Of a stretch of 64,000 nucleotides of DNA, positions 42,485 through 52,015 are shown one piece after another (position 1 is the stretch's first letter; each line of letters begins with the position of its first letter). Source of the DNA: Gemmatimonadota bacterium (GTDB lineage Bacteria > Latescibacterota > UBA2968 > GCA-2709665); assembly GCA_028874335.1 (NCBI GenBank), contig JAPPJY010000096.1, positions 1 to 64,000 on the forward strand, written 5' to 3'. The notes beneath the pieces were generated by a model. It worked only from the letters and a program-made list of their open reading frames with translations, was not told the origin of the DNA and did no database searches. Both the position numbers and the translations under genes were made by a program.

Positions 42485-43531
42485 GTGACTGAGGCGATTC
42501 TGACTGCGCAGGACCTTTCCATCGGATACAAGAGCGGTCGTCGTCCGCCCCGCGTTGTTGCCGGGGATATCGACGTCGCGCTCGATCACGGTGAATTCGT
42601 CTGTCTGCTGGGTCCTAACGGTGCGGGAAAATCCACGCTCATGCGCACGCTCGCCGGGATGCAGCCGCCGCTGAACGGCCACGTGCATATCGCGGGGAAA
42701 GATATTGCGGAAATGTCCGCGACGGAAGTCGCCCAACTCCTCAGCGTTGTGCTCACCGACCGCGTCAGCGCGGGGACCATGACGGTGCGCGATCTGGTCG
42801 GCCTGGGACGATATCCCCATACCGATTGGATCGGCCGCTTCACACCCGAAGACAGCCATGCCGTTTCATGGGCGATTGGCGCGGCGGGGGCCGGGGACCT
42901 GGAACACCGCAACGTGGCCGAACTCAGCGATGGCGAGCGCCAGAGGGTGATGATCGCGCGCGCACTGGCGCAGCAGCCGGACCTGATGATCCTGGATGAA
43001 CCCACGGCCTTTCTCGACCTGCCCCGCCGCGTGGAAATCATGGCTCTACTGCGAAATCTCGCACACACGACCCGGAAAGCCATCCTCCTCTCCACGCACG
43101 ACCTGGATCTGGCGCTTCGCAGCGCAGACCGCATCTATCTCCTGCCTTCAGACGGCGCATTGCAGACCGGCGCGCCGGAGGACCTGGTCCTCAATGGCGC
43201 TTTTGAAGCGGCGTTCGGGAGCGATGGCGTACGTTTTGACGCCGATTCGGGCGCGTTCAGGCTCACCACGGAGCGCGGGGGGGCCGCGGTCGAAGTTACG
43301 GGAACGGGGCGGCACGCGTATTGGACGAGGCGGGCGCTTGAGAGAGCGGGATTTCAGGTGCGGGACGCGGCATCCAGGTGCAGCATCAACACTCCGGACG
43401 GCGAAAATGGAACCTGGCGTTTCGAACGCGACGGGAACAAGATGGAATTCCATTCCATTCGCGACTTGATTACGGCAATTAAATTCGAGTTTGGAATAGA
43501 TACGCTGCAGGAGACGGGTACAACGGGATGA
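42485..43531 (+). CDS. btuD: Corrinoid/iron-complex ABC transporter ATPase (BtuD-like)
   Basis: The 348-residue protein starts at a GTG after a CGGAGG site. It has Walker A LLGPNGAGKSTLMRTLAG near residue 39, Q-loop region VLTDRVSAGTMTV, signature ELSDGERQRVMIARALA near 147, Walker B DLMILDEPTAFLDL and the H-loop LLSTHDLDLAL. Typical BtuD/FecE proteins end near residue 255; this one has an extra C-terminal domain of about 90 residues (ERAGFQVRDAASRCSINTPD, KMEFHSIRDLITAI). It overlaps the permease gene by 4 nt (ATGA). Context supports corrinoid import. Confidence 0.92.
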   Translation: MTEAILTAQDLSIGYKSGRRPPRVVAGDIDVALDHGEFVCLLGPNGAGKSTLMRTLAGMQPPLNGHVHIAGKDIAEMSATEVAQLLSVVLTDRVSAGTMTVRDLVGLGRYPHTDWIGRFTPEDSHAVSWAIGAAGAGDLEHRNVAELSDGERQRVMIARALAQQPDLMILDEPTAFLDLPRRVEIMALLRNLAHTTRKAILLSTHDLDLALRSADRIYLLPSDGALQTGAPEDLVLNGAFEAAFGSDGVRFDADSGAFRLTTERGGAAVEVTGTGRHAYWTRRALERAGFQVRDAASRCSINTPDGENGTWRFERDGNKMEFHSIRDLITAIKFEFGIDTLQETGTTG

Positions 43532-44595
43532 GATTGGAACCGAAAGATGAAGCGCGGGAAGGACCGCGGCGAACGCTCATCGTGCCGGGGCTGTTCCTGC
43601 TGCTGTTGATCGCGTTCGGTCTGAGCCTGTCGCTCGGGTCGGTCCGCATTCCATTGGCCGGACTGTTCGACGTTCTCCTGGGGAGGGAGACGGATTCTCC
43701 CGCATGGCCCATCATCATTCACACGATCCGTCTGCCGCGGGCGATCACCGGTGTGCTGGCCGGCGCCGCCCTGGCTGTCAGCGGCCTGCAGATGCAGACG
43801 CTGTTCCGCAATCCGCTGGCCGATCCGTTCGTACTTGGGATCAGCGCCGGCGCCAGTCTCGGCGTGGCCATCGTGGTGTTGTCGGCTGGCGCGGCCGGCG
43901 GCGTGCTGATCGCCGGGCTGGGCCTCCTGGGCGACCTCGGCCTGGCTGCCGCGGCAATCCTGGGCGCCGCTGTCGTGCTGGGGTGTGTGTTGCTGGTGTC
44001 CCGCAGCGTGAGCAGCGTGATGACGCTTCTCATCCTGGGCCTGATGTTCGGATACGCGACGGCGGCGTTCGTCAGTATTCTGATCTACTTCAGCGTTCCC
44101 GAACAGATTCAGTCGTATATCCTGTGGACGTTTGGCAGCTTCGGCAGTGTGACGTGGCGCCAGATACCGGTACTGGTCTGCACGACGCTGTTCGGCCTTC
44201 TGCTGGCGCTGCTGTGCATCAAGCCTCTCAATGCGCTCCTGCTGGGAGAGAATTACGCCAGAAGCATGGGGCTCAGCGTCAAACGCGCGCGCCTGTGGAT
44301 CCTGGTCAGCGCGTCCGTTCTCGCCGGCGCCACCACCGCTTTCTGCGGGCCCATCGCGTTTCTGGGACTGGCCGTGCCGCACCTGTGCCGCAGCCTCCTG
44401 CACACGTCGGACCACCGCGTGCTCATGCCCGCCGTCATCTTCCTCGGGGCGACGCTGGCGCTGCTGTCCGATCTGTTCGCCCACCTGCCGGGGAGCCAGT
44501 ACGTGCTTCCGCTGAATGCGGTGACCTCCCTCATCGGGGCGCCCGTGGTCATCTGGTTCATCCTGCATCGCAGAAATCTGAGCCAGACGGTTTAG
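43528..44595 (+). CDS. btuC: FecCD-family ABC permease (BtuC-like)
   Basis: The 355-residue protein has about nine to ten hydrophobic helices and the family motifs LGRETDSPAWPIIIHTIRLP, GAALAVSGLQMQTLFRNPLA (with ADPFVLGISAGASLGVA), LGENYARSMGLSVKRAR and FCGPIAFLGLAVPHLCRSLL. It forms the inner-membrane channel with BtuD and receives ligand from BtuF. The ATGA overlap with btuD indicates coupled translation. It is the last gene of the B12 locus. Confidence 0.93.
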   Translation: MRLEPKDEAREGPRRTLIVPGLFLLLLIAFGLSLSLGSVRIPLAGLFDVLLGRETDSPAWPIIIHTIRLPRAITGVLAGAALAVSGLQMQTLFRNPLADPFVLGISAGASLGVAIVVLSAGAAGGVLIAGLGLLGDLGLAAAAILGAAVVLGCVLLVSRSVSSVMTLLILGLMFGYATAAFVSILIYFSVPEQIQSYILWTFGSFGSVTWRQIPVLVCTTLFGLLLALLCIKPLNALLLGENYARSMGLSVKRARLWILVSASVLAGATTAFCGPIAFLGLAVPHLCRSLLHTSDHRVLMPAVIFLGATLALLSDLFAHLPGSQYVLPLNAVTSLIGAPVVIWFILHRRNLSQTV

Positions 44596-44662
44596 CGAGT
44601 TGAAGTCGAATGGCGAAGACTTACATGGGTAGACAGGATAGGCAGGATAAAGACTCCAAGAG

Positions 44663-44775
44663 CAAGATCAAAAACGACCAGGATTGAGCAGGATTAGAAC
44701 CCAAGGCAGGATCAAAGACGATCAGGATTAACAGGATTAGAAGCCAGGACAGGATCAAAACTAATCAGGATTGAG
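44663..44775. repeat. Tandem repeat, unit about 44 bp, 2.6 copies
   Basis: Units start near 44663, 44707 and 44750 and share GATCAAA, CAGGATT and CAGGATTAGAA blocks. The tract lies just after the btuC stop and is non-coding. Similar CAGGATTAACAGGATTA tracts are frequent intergenic filler in many bacteria. Confidence 0.65.
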
Positions 44776-44794
44776 AAACAATGGCAGGTTCAGG

Positions 44795-45120
44795 CCTGTC
44801 CAAAATCGTCGTTTCCGGATTATTTCATATCGAATCTGGAATCCTCTCCTTACGGGTCGCCGAATAACCTGGTAAAATCCTCAAGTCCCTGCCCCGGACA
44901 CGAGCGACCTGCGACCGCAAACAACCTGCCCTCTCTTGCGCCATGATCCACCCGCAGCCGGAGCGAGGGCATCCTGCCCTCGGAATTGGTGCGCCCCATC
45001 AAAACCCGACTCAAGGGCTTATCGTTTCCTTTGCATCCGAAATCACATTGAAGATGACGGCGCAAAGACCCCTCCGATTCGCCGTCGAGGGCAGGATGCC
45101 CTCGCTCCCGGGAACGCCTA
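44795..45120 (+). repeat. Long direct repeat flanking the defence island, left copy
   Basis: About 326 bp, beginning CCTGTCCAAAATCGTCGTTT, match 50880-51204 in the same orientation. Conserved blocks include TTATTTCATATCGAATCTGG, AATCCTCTCCTTACGGGTCG, ACCCCTCCGATTCGCCGTCG and AGGGCAGGATGCCCTCGCTC. No gene is seen in it. The remaining gap to 45405 carries a GGGTGGAGCGGACATTCCTG unit that recurs near 46618. Confidence 0.8.
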
Positions 45121-45405
45121 CCACACCGCTCCCAGGACAGAGATATCGAGAGGGTGGAGCGGACATTCCTGTCTGCTCACGTTCATCGACCCAGGGCCTT
45201 ACACTCCATTAACCGGACATGGCCCGACCTGCTGCCGTTTCCTCCATATGTAAAATACAGGGCGCTATCTGACCGCAACGTGAGACGGTCACAATGAACC
45301 GAATCCCGTCGGCATATACTGCCAAAATCAAAACAGGACAATACACTTGCAAAGTGTATTGTCCTATTTTCTCGTTCAGGGTGAAAGGTATTCAGGAAAT
45401 GGAAT

Positions 45406-46323
45406 TCATCCCGATTCTTCATCCAACAATTGACCGAACGCGTCCAGACCGGATACCTGAACAGCCGCGCGATGCAACGCCTTTAGACGCTGTGCGTCAT
45501 CCACGTTCGCTATGTGTTCGGCGTATGGATGCGACGGAGGGACATCGAATCGAACTTCCAGTACGGCGAGGATACTCTCCCGGAGCCCTTGTTCAATGCC
45601 TTGCTCAATGCCCTGCTCGATGCCTTGCTCAATGCCCTGTCGGGTGAGGTATTGGGCAAAGGATGATTCACGTAAGAGATCCATCATGCCCTCCTTCGAG
45701 ATGATATCGGAAATGGCTTCCGGTGCGTATACCAACCCGCTCAGCAACGACATGCCGGCCATGAAATCCGCTTTTGCCAGCGGCGCTATCGGACGCGCGT
45801 GAGCGGTGCGCAAACAGTGAAGCAACCACGCCCGTGAAGCCATTCCTTCAGGCCGCTTCATCAACGGCGCAAAGGGTATCAATCCCTCGTGTCCGGCATC
45901 GAGAACCCGTTGGCCATCCACTTCACTAAGCCGAATCACCCGGTACCGCACAAGCACCTGATGTCCCGGATGCGATTGCCAATACTGTCCCGGATCCCGT
46001 CCGCCGGCATCGGGACGCAGATAGATGACGCTCGAACAGACTGGCAGGCCGTGCCGTTCGATGGCTCGACCGATATAGCCAGCCATGCGGCGCGGCATCG
46101 GCGGGTCAGTACTGTCGCCGGTTTGAAACTCGTTGTGGACCAATGCCTCACGGCCATCGATGCGGACGCGGATTAGGCTGTCGGCGTGGTTTGCAGAAAC
46201 GGTGGGCTGCTGTGTGTCAAGGACTTCAAGGACCTCCACGTCCTCCCGCCCGAGGGTGAAACCCACAAAGTCATCGGGATAGGTTTGGATCAGGTGTTTG
46301 GAAATCGCATCGAATTCTGCCAT
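45406..46323 (-). CDS. Rpn/PD-(D/E)XK-nuclease-like family protein
   Basis: The 305-residue protein (ATG at 46323; a GTG at 46365 would add 14 residues) resembles Rpn/transposase_31-type nuclease-fold proteins: EFDAISKHLIQTYPDDFVGF, then RVRIDGREALVHNEFQTGDS, whose E-x-Q is the nuclease core. Near residue 235 it contains GIEQGIEQGIEQGIEQG, four exact tetrapeptide repeats encoded by 12-bp direct repeats that probably form a length-variable helix. Relatives promote DNA cleavage and recombination and are common next to restriction systems. It lies inside the repeat-bracketed island with mcrBC. Confidence 0.75.
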   Translation of the reverse strand: MAEFDAISKHLIQTYPDDFVGFTLGREDVEVLEVLDTQQPTVSANHADSLIRVRIDGREALVHNEFQTGDSTDPPMPRRMAGYIGRAIERHGLPVCSSVIYLRPDAGGRDPGQYWQSHPGHQVLVRYRVIRLSEVDGQRVLDAGHEGLIPFAPLMKRPEGMASRAWLLHCLRTAHARPIAPLAKADFMAGMSLLSGLVYAPEAISDIISKEGMMDLLRESSFAQYLTRQGIEQGIEQGIEQGIEQGLRESILAVLEVRFDVPPSHPYAEHIANVDDAQRLKALHRAAVQVSGLDAFGQLLDEESG

Positions 46324-46559
46324 GCAGGATGTCCAGGGGCCGTGGAGGAGATGGAGTGGCTCCACGTAGACAAGATACGGGATCAGGGCGGAAAGTCAAT
46401 TGCGTCACGAGAATTCGTGTGTCAGGGCGGACAATGGCGAACGTTGGAGACGAACTGCGGCAATAAATGAGGTATACCTGAAGCGCCGTTGCGGAAATGA
46501 AACGCCAATGACGTTCGCCATTGGATAACTCTTCGCACATGATGTCTTCTGCGAACGGG

Positions 46560-46660
46560 TGTCGGATTTCCGGAAATACAATAATTATGATATAACACGA
46601 ACAGAGGTTTTAGAGGGTGGAGCGGACATTCCTGTCTGCTCACGTTCATAGACCGACGGC
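46560..46660. repeat. Partial copy of the island-flanking repeat
   Basis: TATGATATAACACGAACAGA and GGGTGGAGCGGACATTCCTG match sequences at 51260-51300 and 45155-45175 respectively, so this unit is a mosaic of the two flank tails. It lies between the Rpn-like gene and mcrC. Confidence 0.65.
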
Positions 46661-46824
46661 CTTACAATCGAAAAACCAAGTACACCCCAGGCCTCGTCGC
46701 CGTCGTCACGATGGGAAAAAGGAAGTCGTCATCTTCAGGATCCCCTGATCCGGGCAGACAGGAATGTCCGCCCCACCTTCAGATACGCATATTAAACGGT
46801 CTACAAGCAAATCGTACGCATCTG

Positions 46825-46945
46825 AGCCTGCCCAAGGGCTGTCGAAGTACGTTTCCGGAAACGCGTTGCCAATGCGCGGTCGTTGAGCTTGTCGAAACGC
46901 CAGCGCTTCGCTTCCGGTCGTCGATCTCACCATGGGCAGCGCAGG
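46825..46945. repeat. TTCGACAAGCTCAGG-family repeats, cluster 2
   Basis: Units such as GAGCCTGCCCAAGGGCTGTC and GTTGAGCTTGTCGAAACGCC belong to the family also found at 17905-18250 and 55617-55735. They fill the gap just downstream of mcrC and are non-coding. Confidence 0.55.
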
Positions 46946-46988
46946 CGTCAGATGTGGTTCGTTTTTCGAGTGGCTCAATCGAAGCCGT

Positions 46989-48236
46989 TCAGTTCTTCAA
47001 ATGCCGGATTATCTCTTCTACGCTAGATTTCGGTTCGGTCACGTCAAACGGAAAACATGACAGTGATAGACGATCGTCAAATTCAAAGTCCGTCGTCTCA
47101 TTGAATTTCGTTGTCTTCGGATAGACCAGTGCGACCTTCTTGCAGCCGTATTTCTTCCCATAAACGAACATCTGGTACAAGTCGGCCTGGTTGACGCCGC
47201 GTTTTAAATCCCCGTCCTCCGCGTTTAAGCGTTTCCATTTCGTATCCAGAATGAACTCAGCGTTGTCACCGGACATCAGGCTGATATCCGGTTTCATATA
47301 AAAAACTCCCTCGTTACCACGGTGGGCTAACGGCTTCATCGGGCCCTGTTGGCGCACTGAATAGTCGTCGCCATGCCGCCGGAAGGACGCCGCCACGAAG
47401 TCCTCGAATATCTCCCACATCGGAAACAGCAGCGCCTGGTTGACGTGTTTGCCGGCGAAGGTGGTCAGGCCTTCATTGAAAAGAAACAGCCCGACCCACT
47501 GCATAACCGAATCGTAATGCCGGATCGTACGGTCCACACGATGCCGGTCCCAATCACTCTGCAGGTGCGTCGACGGCGGAATCTCAGAAAAACCGATGCG
47601 CAACTGATGCAGCAACTGCTGGTTTCTTGGCTGGCGAGCTGTTCCTATCAGTCTGTCGATCGTGCTGTGAATCAGACGATTTGCAGGCCGATTGGCGCTG
47701 AACTCGTCGTAGCCTACGTAAAAACGCGCACGGTTAGCCACGTTCTCGCGAATATGTTGTGAAAATCGGATGCGGCCGCGGAGGCATGGCAGGTTCTCCT
47801 CCACTGGATGATATTGCCGTGCAAGGCCGCGCTGTGTGAGCATGACGAGGTTGTTCAAGAACAGGTGGACGAACACCTCCAGCATATTGAAATTCCGCAC
47901 GGCTTTGATCTGGGTCTCGTTGAATACAGCCTGTGATTTGAAACCACGCCAGGTGCGAAGCATGGAATAGAAAATCTGTTTGGTTCGAGATTTATCTTCG
48001 TCGTCATTGACGAAATCCACCTTGGGCAGAATCTCAAGCACCGTTCTCTTACGTGTCTCGATAATTCCGACGTAGTTTCCGGCAATCAACTTGCCGTTCC
48101 TGGCTTGTAGCACCGGCCTGTAGTTGCCCGGGACATCGAATTGATGATCAAGGGCGAACTCCTTCAGGTCGCTCAGTTCCTCCTTGCTGAGGCCCTCAAG
48201 TTCTCCATGTTCTCTGACTACATTCGTGGCCGACAT
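46989..48236 (-). CDS. mcrC: McrC, nuclease subunit of the McrBC restriction system
   Basis: The 415-residue protein has the McrC N-terminal domain (YVGIIETRKRTVLEILPKVDF, then a helical region around FLNNLVMLTQRGLARQYH) and a C-terminal PD-(D/E)XK nuclease: KPDISLMSGDNAEFILDTKW near residue 330, with the D...D-x-K core, then GVNQADLYQMFVYGKKYG. McrC cuts DNA when activated by McrB at modified cytosines. Its ATG comes 2 bp after the mcrB stop, so the two are co-translated. Confidence 0.93.
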   Translation of the reverse strand: MSATNVVREHGELEGLSKEELSDLKEFALDHQFDVPGNYRPVLQARNGKLIAGNYVGIIETRKRTVLEILPKVDFVNDDEDKSRTKQIFYSMLRTWRGFKSQAVFNETQIKAVRNFNMLEVFVHLFLNNLVMLTQRGLARQYHPVEENLPCLRGRIRFSQHIRENVANRARFYVGYDEFSANRPANRLIHSTIDRLIGTARQPRNQQLLHQLRIGFSEIPPSTHLQSDWDRHRVDRTIRHYDSVMQWVGLFLFNEGLTTFAGKHVNQALLFPMWEIFEDFVAASFRRHGDDYSVRQQGPMKPLAHRGNEGVFYMKPDISLMSGDNAEFILDTKWKRLNAEDGDLKRGVNQADLYQMFVYGKKYGCKKVALVYPKTTKFNETTDFEFDDRLSLSCFPFDVTEPKSSVEEIIRHLKN

Positions 48237-48238
48237 TT

Positions 48239-50800
48239 TCAGTTTTCCTGCGCACTTTCGTCGGTATCGCTTTGTTTCGGGCTATCGTAAATCTTCCGGT
48301 ACTGTTCCGAATCTTTCCATTTGCCATCATCGAATGGAAGCAGTTCATAAATTTCGCTCTGATCGTCAATCAGGTCTGAATCCTTAAACAGGTCGCTTTC
48401 AATGCGGGTCTTGTGAATAAACCCATTGCGATTCAAGACCAGGTCGATCTTCTCCCAATTGTCGTAGAAGTATTCCTGCAACAGCGGAATGATCTTGTTT
48501 TTGAAAGCTGCTTCAAGGGTGGTCAAGTTGTGAATATTCATGAAATAAGTGTGCCCGATCTGATGCTCGCGATCAAGCAGGAAACGGATTCGATTATTCA
48601 TCGCTTCAAGCAATTTCTGGCAGTCCACGCCCTCTATATCTTCTGCAACGAGCGTTGGGTCCGGCATCATCTCGACAAACTCGAACCGTCGCCGGAGCGC
48701 TGTATCCAGCAACGCAATGGAACGATCAGCGGTATTCATGGTGCCGATGATGTACAGGTTGTCCGGCACTCCGAATTCGTCGTCATCTTCGTCGGAATTG
48801 GGGAGCCTGACGGTTGTTGCATCGCGCCTTCCAATCCGCTTGGATTCTTCAATCAGCGTAATCAACTCGCCGAAAATCTTGGCAATATTGCCCCGATTGA
48901 TTTCATCAATGATCAACACATAATTCTGCTTCTCGATAGAAACTGGCGCTTCAGGCTTCCATTCCCTGTCGTGAAATTGCTTTATCTTTTGGAATAAATG
49001 AAAGTAACGCTTAGCATTCCCGTGCTGGCTCGCGGTTGATCTATAGGTAGGTTTAATATCTTGTGCCGACTTAATCTCGCCCCTGTAGAAGGCACCGTAG
49101 TCCCGGATTATCACTTTTTTGGTGAGTCTATGGTCCTTGACGGTTCCACCAAGCTGAACTGATCGGAAACTGCCACTTGACCAATGGATCTTCGCAATCG
49201 TGACGCCACTCTTGTTATCAGGTGGGAAGAGCTTGATTTCTTCTCTTGATTCCAACCTCTCCTCTATCGATTTGGCAAACGCCTCAATTAGAGCGTCTAT
49301 ATCCCATGACTCGCCACTGGCTAGCTCAGACTGCCTCCTGTTTTCATCGGCTCGTTTAACGATTCTCCTGAAAACACCGGGAACCAGTTGGTATTCGACA
49401 CTTCCACTCCCGACACTATCCAGGACGGGTCTGATGCCCTCGATGAAATCCTCGTAGTTGTAGTTCTGATGAAACGTCACCATTTCAATCTGGCCGTTCT
49501 CCTTCAATTCGTTGAATCTCTGCAAATTGCCTTCGCGACTCTTTTTCGATATAGTATCCACCGACTCGTCTTCGATAATCGCCAGTGCGTAGTCAGCGGT
49601 GTTCCACGTTTTGCCCGTACCTGGCGGGCCATACAGGATCTGATTCAATGGATGTAGGTTTTTCATGGGCTCATTCCTATTACCTGTCAGCATATTGATA
49701 AGGTCAAAAGTTGGCTTGTATGAATCTGCTTCTTGAAATGCCTGATACGTCTGCCAGTCCGGCTTGATTTTTTCAAAAGCGTCCTGTCGAGTTTGCCTAG
49801 ACAGTTCTGCGTCGGTTTTGTTTACCCAAAGGACGTGAATCCTACTGTCTTTATTCACACCTAGTTCGGTATAGTCGTTCCTTTGTACAACTCCAATTGC
49901 CCTTCCCTTTTGCACTCCGGTCCTTACGAGGACAATATCGCCCCTAGCCGGTTCGGTTAGCGGATAGCTCCCGTCTTCCTCCCATGATTTTCCGGGACCC
50001 GCTTCTCCCGTATAAACCCAGTTGTTTTCCTTAAAGCTGCCGTCACGGTTTTCCCAGCAATCACCGTCCTCGAATACGTTCGTGCTGATATGATAGAATT
50101 TATCACTTACATTGATTCTATTTGGCGCTTTAGGCTTAGTGAGGTACAGGAACATGTTTATTTCATACGGCCGGCATCCGGGAAACGCTTGCATTAGCTG
50201 TTTAATAAAGGACAGATATCTCTCGTAGTCTCCGCTCCTATTTATTCCACTCCGCAAATCTGACGGTGCCGGCAAACCCAAGACTTCCGACAATTCAGCG
50301 GTTAAATTATCCACCGGCTGGAAGTATTCGGGATTGATCAGAAACAATGCGTGGGTCAGTTTTACAACCGCGACATTTTTTATTTTCATAACACTCTTGA
50401 AATCCCGAGGATTTATATCCGGATTCCTTTCCTCCGCCTGTCTGAACAAACGCCATAACATATCGGGAGAAAATTCCGAATCGCCATGAAAGAGCCAATT
50501 GCGTGAGGAAGAAGGAATTGTATAGCTGTCGTCGACACTCCCATCTGCGCGAGGCGTCTTCATTTCAAACACATCGCCTACACTGTCGTACACGGGTTTC
50601 AATTGGTGTCTCGTGGCCTTTGAAGCCAAAAAATAAAAGAAGGAAAACGGATCGATCGCCGCGTCTCCATATTGAAGCAGAGCTTGATTCTCCCCCCACG
50701 CGACCTTTTTCGCTCTATCGATCAGAAATGCTTCTCCACCTTCCGCAATGTTCCGTGCCAACTCTCGAAACCACGGTACCCAATCGTAGATTTCTTTCAT
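48239..50800 (-). CDS. mcrB: McrB, AAA+ GTPase and specificity subunit of the McrBC restriction system
   Basis: The 853-residue protein has a variable N-terminal region. Residues 1-220 are helical, and about 225-330 resemble an EVE/PUA-like reader (KFYHISTNVFEDGDCW, ARGDIVLVRTGVQKGRAIGV) that may recognise a modified base. Then follows the AAA+ motor: Walker A NQILYGPPGTGKTWN near residue 385, MVTFHQNYNYEDFIEGIRP, Walker B NYVLIIDEINRGNIAKIFGE near 650, and YIIGTMNTADRSIALLDTAL with the arginine finger RRRFEF. It would translocate along DNA and trigger McrC. The reader domain suggests a specificity different from the classical E. coli enzyme. Confidence 0.93.
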   Translation of the reverse strand: MKEIYDWVPWFRELARNIAEGGEAFLIDRAKKVAWGENQALLQYGDAAIDPFSFFYFLASKATRHQLKPVYDSVGDVFEMKTPRADGSVDDSYTIPSSSRNWLFHGDSEFSPDMLWRLFRQAEERNPDINPRDFKSVMKIKNVAVVKLTHALFLINPEYFQPVDNLTAELSEVLGLPAPSDLRSGINRSGDYERYLSFIKQLMQAFPGCRPYEINMFLYLTKPKAPNRINVSDKFYHISTNVFEDGDCWENRDGSFKENNWVYTGEAGPGKSWEEDGSYPLTEPARGDIVLVRTGVQKGRAIGVVQRNDYTELGVNKDSRIHVLWVNKTDAELSRQTRQDAFEKIKPDWQTYQAFQEADSYKPTFDLINMLTGNRNEPMKNLHPLNQILYGPPGTGKTWNTADYALAIIEDESVDTISKKSREGNLQRFNELKENGQIEMVTFHQNYNYEDFIEGIRPVLDSVGSGSVEYQLVPGVFRRIVKRADENRRQSELASGESWDIDALIEAFAKSIEERLESREEIKLFPPDNKSGVTIAKIHWSSGSFRSVQLGGTVKDHRLTKKVIIRDYGAFYRGEIKSAQDIKPTYRSTASQHGNAKRYFHLFQKIKQFHDREWKPEAPVSIEKQNYVLIIDEINRGNIAKIFGELITLIEESKRIGRRDATTVRLPNSDEDDDEFGVPDNLYIIGTMNTADRSIALLDTALRRRFEFVEMMPDPTLVAEDIEGVDCQKLLEAMNNRIRFLLDREHQIGHTYFMNIHNLTTLEAAFKNKIIPLLQEYFYDNWEKIDLVLNRNGFIHKTRIESDLFKDSDLIDDQSEIYELLPFDDGKWKDSEQYRKIYDSPKQSDTDESAQEN

Positions 50801-50879
50801 CCTGTTATGTCCTTCTGTTTGGAGTTATAGGACAAGCCGACGTTTAGACCTTACAGTAAGACTTCTACGCAATTTCACA

Positions 50880-51204
50880 CCTGTCCAAAATCGTCGTTTC
50901 TAGATTATTTCATATCGAATCTGGAATCCTCTCCTTACGGGTCGTCGCAGGGCCTAGTAAAACCCTGTAGTCACCTCACCGGACGCGGGTGTCCTGCGAC
51001 CGACGGCAATCTGCCCTCAATCACGGCATGATTCACCCGTATCCGGACCGAGGGCATCCCTGCCCTCGAACTTCACGTCACCTGACATTTTCCACATCAA
51101 GGGCCTATTGCTTCCCTTCCATTGCAAATCACATCTGGAATGGCGGCGCCAAGACCCCTCCGATTCGCCGTCGAGGGCAGGATGCCCTCGCTCCCGGCAA
51201 CGCC
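50880..51204 (+). repeat. Long direct repeat flanking the defence island, right copy
   Basis: This copy aligns over its whole length with 44795-45120 in direct orientation, with substitutions but almost equal length (325 against 326 bp). The remaining bases to 51394 carry the ATAACACGAATAGAGGTTC and GGTGGAGCGG units also present near 46590. The 594 bp gap contains no gene. Confidence 0.8.
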
Positions 51205-51394
51205 AACCGCATCAGCCACAGGTCGTTGTCTGTGCTGGACAGCAGTGGTCCGGGAATACAATATTACGATATAACACGAATAGAGGTTCTATAGGGTGGA
51301 GCGGCAGGCTCAGCGCTGGCATTGTACGTATTTGAGCCGTGCCTCGTGCCGTTCCCTGAGCTCGCCTGCATTGCGTGTACTGACTGCCAATGGC

Positions 51395-52015
51395 CTAAAT
51401 CAACCCCTTCTCCGTCGCGATTGCGACTGCTTCGGTGCGGTTTCCCGCGTCGAGTTTGGCGAGGATTTCGCTCACGTGGAACTTGACGGTACGTTCGGAG
51501 ATGTAGAGCCGGTCGGCGATTTCTTTGTTCAGCAGACCCGTTGCGATCAGATTCAGCACTTCCTTCTGCCGCGCTGTCAACGCATCCGGATCGTTGATGC
51601 TGTCCAGGAACCTGGAAGCGACCGCCGGTTCCAGCAACGACCCGCCTTCATTGACGACACGCACCGCACGAAACACGTCTTCTCTCGGCGCGCCCTTGAG
51701 CAAATACCCCATCGCCCCTGCGCGCATCGCCGAAACAATGCGGTCGTCCGTGTCGAAGACAGTGAACACAATCGTCCGCGCCCGGACGTTCATTTGCTTC
51801 AACCGCTGAAGGGTCTCGATACCATCCACCCCGGGCATCTCCAGATCCAGCAGCAGCACGTCAGGGTCGCCATCGGCCACCTTTCGCAGCGCTTCCTCCC
51901 CATCGCCGGCTTCTCCCACCACCTCGAAGTCGGACTGCGTATTCAACATCGCGGCCAGACCGTCACGCACGACGGGGTGGTCGTCGACGATCAGAATGCG
52001 AATCGGCGCGCTCAT
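51395..52015 (-). CDS. NarL/FixJ-family response regulator
   Basis: The 206-residue protein has a receiver domain (RILIVDDHPVVRDGLAAML; phospho-acceptor in VLLLDLEMPGVDG; conserved Thr in RTIVFTVFD; Lys in MGYLLKGA). A LuxR-type helix-turn-helix follows (LTARQKEVLNLIATGLLNKE, IADRLYISERTVKFHVSEIL). It overlaps the histidine kinase by 4 nt, forming a two-component system. Its target genes are unknown. Confidence 0.95.
   Translation of the reverse strand: MSAPIRILIVDDHPVVRDGLAAMLNTQSDFEVVGEAGDGEEALRKVADGDPDVLLLDLEMPGVDGIETLQRLKQMNVRARTIVFTVFDTDDRIVSAMRAGAMGYLLKGAPREDVFRAVRVVNEGGSLLEPAVASRFLDSINDPDALTARQKEVLNLIATGLLNKEIADRLYISERTVKFHVSEILAKLDAGNRTEAVAIATEKGLI

Noticed and set aside
46585-46600. 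ATAACACGAA motif resembling an attC core (also near 51265)
   Set aside because: No complementary right arm follows; it belongs to the island-flanking repeat.
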